A DNA stretch of 64,000 nt from Capillidium heterosporum (lineage: Eukaryota; Entomophthoromycota; Entomophthoromycetes; Entomophthorales; Capillidiaceae). The notes below the pieces were generated by a model. It did no database searches. It was given only the letters and a program-made list of their open reading frames with translations, and was not told the DNA's origin. Of this stretch, positions 35,571-46,359 are shown in pieces. Every line of letters starts with the position of its first letter. Positions within the stretch are counted from its first letter, which is position 1. The translations under genes and the position numbers were made by a program. The stretch is taken from NCBI GenBank assembly GCA_016630905.1, contig WBMQ01000001.1:1984001-2048000 (forward strand). Direction: 5' to 3'.

Positions 35571-37055
35571 ATGCCCAGTCCAGCTTTAACTTTGAATGAA
35601 TTGCCCTGTCCTATCCTAGAGCAGATATTTCAGTACCTAACGTTTAATGACAACGTAGCCTTACTCCTCACCAATCGCAATATTTTTCGCTTCCTTATCA
35701 ACAACATTTACTACCAACTCAACGAATCCCAACTACGTAGCCTGGAAAAGTTCAAGAAGTTCTCTAGCAACAAGATCGACTACCAAAGCCTAGTGAAATC
35801 GGCTGCAAGTATTGATCGCAACTTTTTGGGCAAAGAACTATTCAACTATCCTAACTTGATAGCTTATAAGGTACAATTAAACGACAAATTCGAACTCGAT
35901 CGCTTCTTATTGAATTACCAGCTGAACTACTGCAAGTTAAAGGGACTTCTATTGGATGTAGGCACAAAATTCGCGACAGGGTTGGAATTAGGATGGAACT
36001 GTCAGAACTTCAACTTGATACTAAAAGCTCTATACAAGTTCCACATCCGATTCCTAGACAGCTTCAACTTGATAACTTTGCACGGCAAGGTGTTGGATCG
36101 CTACCACCTCGATAACATCAAGGATTTAGCAATAACCAACATCAAATTTAAGTTAAGCTTAGTAGGTAAGCTGGCCCAGTTGAAAAGTTTAGTAAAGCTG
36201 TACCTGAAAGGTACGTTTATCGATAGCGATTCCAATGCTGATAATGACGACGACGAACTCACTCCAACTCAAAGTCCAGCTTTCCTATTCGAGCCCTTCC
36301 CAAAGCTCACCACTTTAAAGCTTTACTTTATCAAGAGTTGTGAGCACCGACATCTATTAAAACTTATCCCCAGTCCCATCAACTATCCCAAATTAAGGCA
36401 CTTAACTATCACCAACAAACCTATAAATCGATTGAATGACCACTTTATCCTTTCCAAAAACTGGTCCCAACTTTCAAATTTAAAACTCCACCTCATTGAC
36501 TTCAATTCCGGTCATCAACTTCTTAACCTAAAAGCCCTAACTGTCACATTAATCCGACGTAGCAACTTCAACATAATAACCAATCTAATAACCTATTTGC
36601 CCAATTTAACCAAACTGCAAGTGTCAACAATAGTCCACAGTAAAAGTTTACTACTCCTCAAGCCTCTAAAATTCCAAAGTAAGATCCGCGACCTAAAACT
36701 AACGTTGAACTGTATGATTACCATCAAACTGCTAAGTTGGTTGAAGTTCAATTTACCCAACTTACAGACGCTGACGTTGAAATCCAAGCTGGTAAACCCC
36801 TTCGTCAAGTCGTACCCCATTCCTTTGGTGATGACGAATGGTGGTATTGGAAGTGGAGGTGGGATAGGTCTAGGGTTCAAGCATCTCAAGTTCGTGACCA
36901 TCGACTACCTACCGTCGGATTTGGAAGTTTGGCTGGTCAAGGAGAGTTCCAATTTAATCTACCTAAAAGGGGTCCCCGAAGTAATCAACAGTCGAAGTAG
37001 CAGTGAGACTGAGAACGAGTTAGAAGGGTCCAGTGGGACGGCTATCGAGAATTGA
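35571..37055 (+). CDS. F-box protein with leucine-rich repeats
   Basis: 494 residues, no intron. Residues about 6-45 (LNELPCPILEQIFQYLTFNDNV...) fit an F-box, the Skp1-binding motif of SCF ubiquitin ligases. The rest is Leu/Asn/Lys-rich with irregular leucine repeats of LxxLxLxxN type (for example LKSLVKLYLKG, LTTLKLYFI, LRHLTITN, LTKLQVST, LQTLTLKS), consistent with a degenerate LRR substrate-recognition domain. An acidic stretch (DSDSNADNDDDE) interrupts the middle. The C terminus is Ser/Glu-rich. The start ATG follows a normal A-rich leader. Specific substrate unknown; no close named orthologue recognised. Confidence 0.8.
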   Translation: MPSPALTLNELPCPILEQIFQYLTFNDNVALLLTNRNIFRFLINNIYYQLNESQLRSLEKFKKFSSNKIDYQSLVKSAASIDRNFLGKELFNYPNLIAYKVQLNDKFELDRFLLNYQLNYCKLKGLLLDVGTKFATGLELGWNCQNFNLILKALYKFHIRFLDSFNLITLHGKVLDRYHLDNIKDLAITNIKFKLSLVGKLAQLKSLVKLYLKGTFIDSDSNADNDDDELTPTQSPAFLFEPFPKLTTLKLYFIKSCEHRHLLKLIPSPINYPKLRHLTITNKPINRLNDHFILSKNWSQLSNLKLHLIDFNSGHQLLNLKALTVTLIRRSNFNIITNLITYLPNLTKLQVSTIVHSKSLLLLKPLKFQSKIRDLKLTLNCMITIKLLSWLKFNLPNLQTLTLKSKLVNPFVKSYPIPLVMTNGGIGSGGGIGLGFKHLKFVTIDYLPSDLEVWLVKESSNLIYLKGVPEVINSRSSSETENELEGSSGTAIEN

Positions 37056-37168
37056 TGGGAAGCTCTATATTTATTGATTGATAGCATAGTAAACTTTATT
37101 TATTACCAAACACTAAATTTCTATAAAAATATAAATTACAAAGATAAACTAAAGAAGCCTTTTCAACT

Positions 37169-37792
37169 TTAATTTCCCCTACCCCGATTGGAACTACCAC
37201 TTTGATTATTACGGTTATTGTTAGGGTTGTTATCCCTTCTAGGAACCTTTTTCTTGGGTATGTTCATCTTGGCCAAGTCGATAATCTATTGTATTCAAAA
37301 ATGAAAATAAAACGTAAATATAAGTAAAAGGGGATGAAAACAAGCTTTTTGATTAAAATAAAAAGTGATTTACCTCATCTGGTACGCGAACATATTTAAT
37401 ATTAGCGCCTTTGACGTAACATTCGGCTAACCTCCAGAACCTATCACCGTCCTATTTTATTAAAAATGAAAAATGAAAGCGCGTTATCGTTAGTATTTGA
37501 AGGGTAAAGATAAGAAATGAATAAAAATGTACTTACCGGAGCCGTCAAGATAACTTCGCGCAAAGTCAAATTCATATAATTATCACAAGCAACCAAATGC
37601 CCGTTGAAAGTCTCTCCGTTCTTCAACTCTACCAACTATTTTTACCAAATAGCCAAAATTAGTTTGCTAAAAATACAAAAAATACCATTGGGTGGCCTTC
37701 AGCACATCTCAATAAACCTAAAGGTAACTAAGTAAAAAGATACAAGTTTTAGTAAAATTGTTGGTGACAAAGGTAAAAGTACTTACAACCAT
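37169..37792 (-). CDS. LSM4: U6 snRNA-associated Sm-like protein LSm4, 5 exons
   Basis: Subunit of the Lsm2-8 ring (U6 snRNA, nucleus) and Lsm1-7 ring (mRNA decapping, cytoplasm). Exons on the minus strand: 37792-37787 (only ATG GTT), 37727-37686, 37635-37537, 37451-37374, 37285-37169; 113 residues. Sm1 motif: [39 protein letters not shown]; Sm2 motif: [15 protein letters not shown]. The tail is Asn/Arg/Gly-rich (NNNRNNQ, NRGRGN), typical of LSm4 and of P-body recruitment. The first coding exon has six bases, so an ORF finder misses the gene. All junctions are phase 0 and in frame. Confidence 0.93.
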
Positions 37793-38025
37793 AGCTTCGA
37801 TTTATAAATTTACAATTCGTTTCCTGCTAAAAAGGTTGTTCAAATAAACTTGATGAAAAAAGCACCAACTTTAAAATTTAGTAAGCCCTTCTTACGTCAT
37901 TTTAGCAATTTCCAAGTTCGAATTTACAAACAAAAGTTCAGTCGTTTACAGGAATCAAGCTCAAAACCGAACCAAGTGATTTGAAGCCATTACCAACAGC
38001 CCAACCCAAAGAAATTTCAACACAA
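37793..38025. promoter_or_regulatory. Shared divergent promoter of LSM4 and the kanadaptin-like gene
   Basis: Only 233 bases separate the two start codons, which point away from each other. No clear TATA box is seen. Both products act in RNA processing, so co-regulation is plausible but inferred. Confidence 0.5.
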
Positions 38026-40164
38026 ATGTCGGAATCTAACTTAACTACCCAAGGTAATTTTTATATATCCACCATCCTATTTTTCTTATTCAATTTGTAT
38101 CTTCTCTATTTGAAAAATAGAACAAGAAGCATATCCAAATTTACAGTATACAAAGCCCACTTGGTCGTCTATCCTACCAATAAGAGCTAAGTTCGAAGTG
38201 TTGAAAAATGGGGCCAGCTTAGAAGATTTTAAATTCCCACTCAACAAAGAGTTTTTGGTAGTAGGTAGGCTACCCAACTGTGACTTATCGTTGGAACATC
38301 AAGTAAATCCCATTCCCACCCTTGAATTTATATCCCAAACCAAGATCTAACTTTGGCTTTATCTTTACCTTCTTTTCTCAAAAGTCCATATCTCGCTACC
38401 ACGCAATACTCCAATTCAACCAAAAAGGTCAAATCCTCTTATATGACCTGGATTCGAGTCACGGTACTTATGTTAATAAGCAAAGAGTAGCTGCAAAGGT
38501 GTTTCAGCCCATCAAAGTAGGAGATATGATCAAATTTGGCCAGAGTACACGACTATTTCTATTGACTCCGATTGGTAAAGTTAATAGGAACGTAGGTAGT
38601 ACTTTAAACCAAACTACAAATGGAGAAGAGGAAGATGGGGGAGTCACTTGGTATTTTATTTGTATAGTAGTTAAAATACTAATTAGACAATTGTTTATTT
38701 AATGAAAAGGGGGTTCGCCGAAGATGCCTACGAAGAACCAGATAGAAATTTCAATCCAATTGAAGGTGAAGATGAAAGTAACCAAATTGACGAAGACAAG
38801 TTTTACTTTAAAGATCCCAAGAAGGCTTTGAAAAACTTTATGGAGGTAATCGATTTTTTAGAAAAATACAGCTCTTCAGCCTATCGTACATACTAACCAA
38901 ATTCCCTAGAACTTAGGTTACGACATTAATTACGAATGTAGCGAGGAAGGTAAGGCTCATGAACGTGTCTACTCCATAAGGTAAAGTTTTTGTCATCTTT
39001 CTACTTTATTGACATTTATTCACATTTTGTATGGTTTATAGGATCGAACTCCCCGACGAAGTTACTCAAAGTGTCTATGGCAAGCTGTTCGGTAACGGTT
39101 CAGCTTCCAAGCGCAAGGAAGCGGAGCGAATCGCAGCCTTGGATGCCTGTATCAAATTGGATAAATTAGGGGTCTTAGCTTCGCATGCGGCACCAAGTAA
39201 TACTTTTCATTTCCTCTTCAAAATTAGCAACCCTTTATTTACTTTTCTATTTTCTATATTAGGTCGATCCAAACAGAAGTTTGGATACAGTTCCGACGAT
39301 GACGAAGATGACTTTTACGACCGAACTAAAGGTAGGCTGAATCTTTTGAATGGCTCTTTTAAAACTTGATTTCAACAGTCAATCGGAAACAGGCCAAGAA
39401 AGTCAAACCAAGCCAGAATAAGCACCAGGACCAAGAGGTGGAAACCTACGACGGGTTACTGGAGAAACAAAAAGTTCTAAGCGACCGGTTGCAAGAATTG
39501 AAAGCCCAAGTTTTCAATGGGACCGATGGTATACTTTTAATACATTTTTAAGTTCTTAGTTGATGTAATTTTGTCTAAATAGAATTGTACAAGCTCACCA
39601 ACAAGACGAAATCCGATGATAAAGCAGAGGGAGAGATGGAAGATGATATTGAAAACTACATCAACGTCCTCAAAAAGCAGGAATTGGAAGCTAGCTTAGT
39701 GAACCTCGACAAACAAATCCAAAGTTTACAGCTAGTAATACCAAAATCAAAGTTTGCCTCCTATTCTGTACTTATCATTTCTATTCTAAAAATAGGAACT
39801 TAAAAAAGTAGACCAACTAGTCGAAATCACTCGACCACACGCCTCCATACTGGAAACCAAAAGTTTAGGTTCGAGTAAGGTTGATAGACTACCTAAACCA
39901 ACATCTCCACTCAAAATAGAAGAACCAGCACAAGTGGAGTCAAATGAGCTGAAAGAAAGGAAGGCTGAAGCTGCAGTTAATGACGTTGAAAGGAGAACAA
40001 GTAAAATAGGAGATGCCAATAAGGAAATAATTGAGGGGGAGGACGACAACCTCAACTCAAACCTAACAAATGAGCTACATGATACTGATGCAAGAAATCG
40101 TAAAGGTGACGATAAAGCTAAGAGCAGAGAAGATGTCGAGGAGAATGACGAAGAGCAGGACTGA
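38026..40164 (+). CDS. Kanadaptin-like FHA-domain nuclear protein, 10 exons
   Basis: Kanadaptin (SLC4A1AP) family, nuclear, linked to pre-mRNA splicing. Exons: 38026-38053, 38121-38302, 38385-38650, 38710-38845, 38910-38980, 39042-39196, 39263-39331, 39379-39528, 39583-39734, 39796-40164; 525 residues and in frame throughout. FHA domain at about residues 45-140: [57 protein letters not shown]. Then the family's TWG.(A)EDA block, a dsRBD-like segment ([26 protein letters not shown] ... [19 protein letters not shown], split here only for quotation), DDFYDRT, coiled coils and an acidic tail. The acidic C-terminal half is poorly conserved. Intron 4 has a TACTAAC branch site. The ATG at 38026 is the only one after the upstream stop. 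Confidence 0.87.
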
Positions 40165-40993
40165 TTGGGTACCTCCTTCCAACCAAACCGGTAATTTATT
40201 GTTTTAAATAGTCTATCGTATTGATATTTTTTGCCAAAAATTAGGAGATGGGAAGACATTCCTTAACGCCAAATTCGGCTACTAAAATTAAAAGTTGAAG
40301 CATTTTTAATTTGTCATATATATATGTTTCTATGTAGATGTCTTTTGAGCTTTTTTTAAATTGTAAAAGGGATTCTAAAAAAGTTTTAATTTTAATAGAT
40401 AATAAAACATCGCTGATTGAATTTTTATACATTCCATATATCCACTTGAAATGCCTTGAGTATAGTAACAAAGCTAAATCTTTAAGACTTATAGTACGAT
40501 CTATAGTATCAATTATCTTTGATAAAGAGTATAACTAGATGAGCTAAACGTCTATAATTTCAACTAGAAATAGGCCTGAATCTTGAAGCATATCCAAACT
40601 ATATCTCTTTTTTAGCTTTCCCTTCCTCCTAGTTTTAATTGGGATTGGTTGCAGGCCAAAGAGGTACAAGGTTGGAAGTGAAGGTAAAGCAGTAGATTCA
40701 AATAATTGTAAAACTGGAAAGGGAATTGACAAGTCTTAATATTTCGGTTCAGTTCAATCTAATTTGATAGAGGGTTGGGAAGGAATGAGAAAGCCAAGTT
40801 TAATCATACTAAAATGGCTCCAAAAGTACTTTTGAGCAAGCCTACCTACACAATAAATCAGTATAATATTTATAGCTATTCTTTGTAGGATTAAAAATAA
40901 ACAAATTTGATAACATAGATTTTTATTTAAAAAGCATCCGTAGAAAGCTAATCCAAGTCTGAATCAAGCAACTCTACTGGTAAAGGTTAAAGA
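40165..40993. other. Intergenic region between convergent genes, no gene seen
   Basis: About 830 AT-rich bases with overlapping short frames on both strands (40241-40538) that look like compositional artefacts. Confidence 0.5.
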
Positions 40994-41599
40994 TTATTTA
41001 AAGATAGCCGAACTTAGTGCTGATGCGCCAAAGAACTTCTTAGAGTTGTCGACATCAGGTACAATAGTAGCCGAACCCTTCTGCCAGTTGGCAGGGCAAA
41101 CCTCACCATGTTCATCAGTAAACTGCAAAGCCTCTAACAAACGCAAAGTCTCATCGACACTTCTACCGACGGGGTCATCGTTAACCTGCATGATACGTAC
41201 CTTCTGATCCCTGTCGATAATGAACAATCCACGGTAAGCAACACCGGCATCACTGAGGACACCGTAAGCAGTCGAAATCTCCTTCTTGATATCGGCAATG
41301 AGGGGCAGATCGATACCACCTAAACCACCTTCCTTACGGGGCTGGTTGATCCAAGCCAAGTGGCAGTACTCAGTATCGGTACTTACACCCAAAAGGACAG
41401 TGTTCAAAGCTTCAAACTTCTTGGCGGCATCACTGAAGGCGATGATTTCAGTTGGGCATACAAAGGTGAAGTCCTTGGGGTAGAAGAAGAGGACGACGTA
41501 CTTACCCTTGTAGCTGGCTAGGTTAACAGTCTCGAAGCTTCCGTTGACGACGGCGGTGGCTTCAAATTGGGGGGCGAGTTTGTTGAGGTACTGGGACAT
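40994..41599 (-). CDS. TSA1: Typical 2-Cys peroxiredoxin (thioredoxin peroxidase, Tsa1-like)
   Basis: Cytosolic thioredoxin-dependent reduction of hydrogen peroxide and alkyl peroxides. 201 residues, no intron. Peroxidatic Cys48 sits in [10 protein letters not shown], resolving Cys168 in HGEVCPANW. The catalytic Pro/Thr/Arg network is present (PTE; Arg in GRSVDE region). The GGLGG loop of hyperoxidation-sensitive eukaryotic enzymes is present (residues 91-95), but the matching C-terminal YF motif is FF (KKFFGA) and the tail is several residues longer than in Tsa1. TATAAAA at 41669-41675 lies 70-76 bases upstream of the ATG. Confidence 0.95.
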   Translation of the reverse strand: MSQYLNKLAPQFEATAVVNGSFETVNLASYKGKYVVLFFYPKDFTFVCPTEIIAFSDAAKKFEALNTVLLGVSTDTEYCHLAWINQPRKEGGLGGIDLPLIADIKKEISTAYGVLSDAGVAYRGLFIIDRDQKVRIMQVNDDPVGRSVDETLRLLEALQFTDEHGEVCPANWQKGSATIVPDVDNSKKFFGASALSSAIFK

Positions 41600-44190
41600 T
41601 TTGTGTTATGTTCTAGGTCTAGTGGTTCTTGTAGATTTAAAGTAGGCAAAAGTTTTCCAGGTTCAGGTTTTTATACTTTTCCATGTAGAAGTATGAGATC
41701 ATAGGCTTGATGAATAGAAACGAAATTTTTCTAGTATATTCTTTAAGACCAGCACCAAATTCGTAACCAATGATTGCAAATCTATTCGATACACTACTCA
41801 TCGTTACCCAATCATCCTTGGATGTGGGTGCGATAAGCCTGTTATAGTAACCAATCCATAAGTTTAATGTATTGATCCAACCAATAAACACTTAAAAATT
41901 TTGCTTTGCTTTGATCAAAGTTTGAGGTGGTGTAAAAATTGAAGGGTTCCTTTAGGTTATTCTTCTATCAGATCAATTTTGCACAAAGCTCGCGTTTATT
42001 GCTTTTCATTTGAAATCAAAAGCTTACTTCAGACTAGGGCTGTATACGTCAAATTTCTCATATTGACGATTTATATTTAGATTGTATGGAATTTCCAATT
42101 TTTGATGGGATGTTCGTAAGCAAAAATATAGGTACTCTCCCCCATAGCCTTATAAAATCATTCGATCCGTAGTTGTTTATTAGTTACAGTTTCTATATCG
42201 GTCTATAGTTCTCCACCTTAGTTCAGATGCTTAGGTAAGGAAAGATTATCAGATACTACTCGGTTTAGCAAAATTGAGTAATATAGGGAATGATATCGGG
42301 TTTTAGTCCAATAATTCGAATTATATCTTTGCTTTAAAATATATTTAGATAAGGACAGCATTCCTAAAAGATTCTTAGCAGGTGTAGTGCAGCTTGACGA
42401 TGTCTAACTTCCAATGCAAAAGGGTGCCATATTTAAAAATAAATAAATGCCAATTGAAATTCCAATGAACTTTACCTTAAATTAAGATGGTACGAAATCT
42501 AATACTTTTACAAAATTGATTTCAAATTGAATTTGCTAATCTTTTGCCAGTTAAATGAAAGTTAGATCCCAGGAAAAACAGTCCTAATGGAGCAAGTGAA
42601 CCGACTAGCCTGCTCCCAAAAGTTATTACAACTTCTATCCTAGATACCTAATCAATTCAAAACTGTTGCCTCAACATATATATTACAAACTATTAAAATG
42701 GCTGGGAGGTGTACAGCTTTGAATTTTTGAATATCAACTAAAAGTTGAATCTTTGTGTAGAATAGTGGCAAATATCCCACAGATCTACAAATCAAGTTTT
42801 ATTTCGACATCCAAAAAACTTTGTACTATCTTGTAGCTGAATGGCAAGCTCTATATGTTCAAGTAGGTATGTGCTACCTGGATTGAAGTCAGCTTTTACC
42901 TGTATGAAATATTTAGTTTAGCTACATTGTTCATCTATTGCTTAGTATGGTAGTGCTAAAAATACTTTTGTAAATAGTATATGGTTTGTATATAGAATTG
43001 ACCCACCTGTCTTCAACCTTCTTCCTGTTCTCCTTTACTTTACATGGCAGGTTGATGAAGACTAATTATCAAAGTAGTCTTAGTAGTTGAAGGTTCCTTT
43101 CAGTTATCTTGAAAATTTAAAAGCTGCACATGCTTGCAAGAATGTTTTATAGGAATTGTTGAAAGTTTATCGTACATTATTAAGCGATAAATTAAAATTT
43201 TATTTGAGGCGCTAGATTCTTAAACAGAACAAATATCTCGAAAGCAGCTATTTTGCTTCTTCAATACTACAAAATCATCTTAAAAAGTCGAGGTCTTTGA
43301 TTTGAAAATCAACCAAATTGACAGAATCCATCATCTAAATATACTTTCGAAGATAGGAGTACCTCAAAATGGTTCGCCTTCAAAGGGTGCTACTCAAGTT
43401 GAAATTGACATCAAAGATTCCAGCTAAATACTATTCCTGCCTCATATACTAAATGTATCCCGATGCGTCCCCAACTTACATACTCTGACAACTCAACAAG
43501 GTAAATATTCTATTTGTATTCTACCGAGATCCGTCAGAACTTTGATGCCAACTAACTACAAGATCTTGTCTGGGTTAAAGTTCTAGCTTGTATAGATCTA
43601 ACTTGACTCTTACAGTGCAATCGAGTATGGCTTGATGGAGCGGAAGGTTGGTGTATACCTAGCTCCTAAGTTCTCTTTACTACCACTCCAAGCAAAGAAT
43701 TTAAGCGTCAAGACCAAGGAGGCATCTAAAAATGGGTTGCCTACAGGTTCCTACAACAGGACAAGGTTCATCCTAGCCAACCAACTTATTTGTTCAATTA
43801 TCGCTTGTCTAAAGTGTAAGTATATTCAAATTCAAAGTATAATTTATACCTACTGCTACATTTCTTGGCACCACCAAATTTATCAAGAAGCCAATCCACT
43901 CTTAAACTCGCTAGATCTTTTAACAAGCAAATGCACTATTCAGATGGGTTCCACATCACTATAAATATATGTTATACAAAACCACATATTTTAAAAGTTC
44001 ATTGGATGTAGTAGTACTGCCAAGAAAAAGTAATAAATAAGCTACAAGGCATAATAGCCTTAAAACTGCTAGCTTGCCAAAAGTAAAAAGTTACTAGCTA
44101 TGCTATCGACTCCAAAGTAATTATAAAGATCAGCTACTCTTTACAAAGCCAAAAAGTTGTTATACTACTTCTACATCTTTTATCAAAATT
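41600..44190. other. Long intergenic region with only weak open frames
   Basis: 2.6 kb, AT-rich. An 84-codon minus frame (41637-41891) overlaps the peroxiredoxin core promoter and is unlikely to be coding. A plus frame at 43635-43964 (ATG at 43635) begins with a moderately complex sequence (APKFSLLPLQAKNLSV) preceded by a CTAAC...TTACAG acceptor-like site, so it could be an exon or a relic, but no family is recognised. Confidence 0.4.
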
Positions 44191-45297
44191 ATGTTGAAGT
44201 TACGAAATAAAGGTATCCGACTCGTCCTAACCTTTATTGTTCTCTTCACTTTAATTATATACTTCATATTTCATACATTTTTCGACAAAAAGCTTTACAA
44301 GCGGGATCTCACGTTATTGAAGCAAGGTATCCTAAGCAAACCAATCTACTTGAGCCATCACGACACTACCAAAGTAAAGGCTTGCTTCTTGGTTTTAATC
44401 CGCAACAGCGAACTCCAACAATGGCGCAAGACGATGCAGAACCTAGAAGATAGGTTCAACAAAAAATTCAAATACCCCTACGTCTTTTTGAACGACCAAC
44501 CCTTTACTGAAGAATTCAAAATCTATACCAAAGCGTTGACGAAAGCCAAAGTCCAGTTTGGTCAAATCTCAAAAGAACATTGGTCCCTACCTCAGCATAT
44601 CAATCGCACCAAGGCAGAACGTATTTGGAAAGATTTAGACGGCAAAATCCCTTACGGTGGGTCGGAGTCTTATAGACACATGTGTCGGTTCAACTCGGGG
44701 TTCTTTTTCCGACATAATCTAACTTTGCAATACGACTACTACTGGCGGGTGGAGCCCGGCGTAAAATTCTATTGCGACATCGATGAGGACCCTTTCCTTC
44801 AACTAAAGCTCAACAACAAGCACTATGGGTTCACTATATCCTTAAAAGAGGTTCCTAGGACGGTCGAAACTTTATACTCGACAACCAAAAGTTGGTTAAA
44901 TACCCACAAACCAACAATAAAGCTTCCCAGAGATAACGCCGTCAATTTCATTTCCGACACTTTAGGTTTTACTTACAACTACTGCCACTTCTGGTCCAAT
45001 TTCGAGATAGCCTCGTTCCAACTATGGCGTGACCCAAAGTACATTAGTTATTTCGACTACTTGGATAAAGCAGGAGGGTTCTTCTATGAGCGATGGGGAG
45101 ATGCACCCATACATTCTATCTACGCATCTTTAACTTTACGGAGAGACCAGATCCACTTCTTTGACAACATCGGCTACAAGCACGACAGATTTGGCTACTG
45201 CCCCAAAAGTGGTAACGAGCTTAATAAGTGCGTTTGCGATCCCAACGAAAATTTGGAAGGTAGATGGTCACCATGCAAAGCTTCGTATTTCACTTAG
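44191..45297 (+). CDS. GT15 alpha-1,2-mannosyltransferase (KTR/KRE2/MNT family)
   Basis: Golgi type II membrane enzyme transferring mannose from GDP-mannose in O- and N-glycan outer chains. 368 residues, no intron. Short cytosolic N-terminus, signal anchor at about residues 10-30, a short stem, then the catalytic domain from about residue 60 (KACFLVLIRN). Family blocks: ESYRHMCRFNSGFF (about 159-172), YWRVEPGVKFYCDID (184-198, metal/sugar-nucleotide site), SNFEIASFQLWR (269-280, with the conserved Glu272), GGFFYERWGDAPIHS (295-309), and a Cys-rich end. Length is slightly below the usual 390-440 because the stem is short. A decayed duplicate lies at 32794-33849. Works with the GDP-mannose transporter at 17 kb. 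Confidence 0.95.
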   Translation: MLKLRNKGIRLVLTFIVLFTLIIYFIFHTFFDKKLYKRDLTLLKQGILSKPIYLSHHDTTKVKACFLVLIRNSELQQWRKTMQNLEDRFNKKFKYPYVFLNDQPFTEEFKIYTKALTKAKVQFGQISKEHWSLPQHINRTKAERIWKDLDGKIPYGGSESYRHMCRFNSGFFFRHNLTLQYDYYWRVEPGVKFYCDIDEDPFLQLKLNNKHYGFTISLKEVPRTVETLYSTTKSWLNTHKPTIKLPRDNAVNFISDTLGFTYNYCHFWSNFEIASFQLWRDPKYISYFDYLDKAGGFFYERWGDAPIHSIYASLTLRRDQIHFFDNIGYKHDRFGYCPKSGNELNKCVCDPNENLEGRWSPCKASYFT

Positions 45298-46359
45298 ATT
45301 TGAAAGGAGCAAGTGGTAGCTTTGAATATATTATTTTCAAGAGGGTATATAATGGATTAATCTGGATGGATGGTTACAAGGTCTGAGTGGGCAATATTGT
45401 AAGCCAGTTTTGTATGGAATTCTTCAATAAAATTTTATGAGTTTCGATCCAAGTTACAGCAGTTGGTTTTAAAATACTGCTCATCGTTTATTATAACCTA
45501 CCTAGTATCTTATCCTAAGACGAAGTTTTTTGCTTCATATATTCAGGTTATCGGTCAACACTTGACCGAAATTTGAGAAACAAGCATCAAATTCACCACC
45601 AGGATCTAATAGGACTTGAAGGCTCATACAGATCTGTGATTGAAAACAAATGTCATACTTTGACTTAAATTTATCCTTCCTCTATCCAAAAACTAGGGGG
45701 TTGGTCACCTCTACTACCAACTGAAAGTAGTAGTCGGATCCATACTCTGGTCTCAAAATCTAAATCTGAAAATACAACTTCAAAGTTCAATCCACCTCGA
45801 TCTACTAACTCACTACCCTTTCCAATAAAAGCAGTTGATATACTGCCAGTGCCGATATTAATAACACAAGTAATCTGAAAAGTTGGTTCAGCTTTAATTG
45901 CTAAATTGCTCAATCCCATGTCAATATTCTTTACATATAAGTTCCATATAAAATGATCAAAATTTTACAACTAAACCTGTAAGAGCCAGACTAATTTATG
46001 GGAACGTTCTAGTCAATAAAATCTTCCAGTTGGGGTGTTCAACTGTGTTTGTAAAGGTATTAACAATCTCTCATTAATAAATTCTATAAGTTCATTAGTG
46101 CTTATTTGTTGAAGCTATAATCAATTACATTGCATGTGGGTTCGGGTTTAAACTTGGCATAATTTGCTCAAGGATAATTTCGGGTTGAGCTTGAAGCCAT
46201 CTGAAAAAAGTTTCCAACCTTCCAATTTACAAAAGTTGGCTCTCCTAAAAGTTTACTAGATAATTAATAGAAGCACATAGATGTAAGTTCATTTTTAACT
46301 AAACATAGATACCTTACTAAACCATATTTCCTTTTATTTTCAAGATAAATTTAGATATA
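45298..46359. other. Intergenic region, no supported gene
   Basis: 1.06 kb. The minus frame 45671-45919 (82 codons, ATG start) has more protein-like composition than most (GTGSISTAFIGKGSE) and is followed by more fragmentary reading, so it may be a relic, but I cannot assign a family. Confidence 0.4.

Noticed and set aside
41637..41891. 84-codon minus frame upstream of peroxiredoxin
   Set aside because: It overlaps the peroxiredoxin TATA box and leader, and has no recognisable features.
43635..43964. Open frame upstream of the mannosyltransferase, with a faint resemblance at its end (IYQEANPLL / IYKEASSLL) to the frame at 63274-63483
   Set aside because: The similarity is a few residues only and no family or consistent exon structure emerged.
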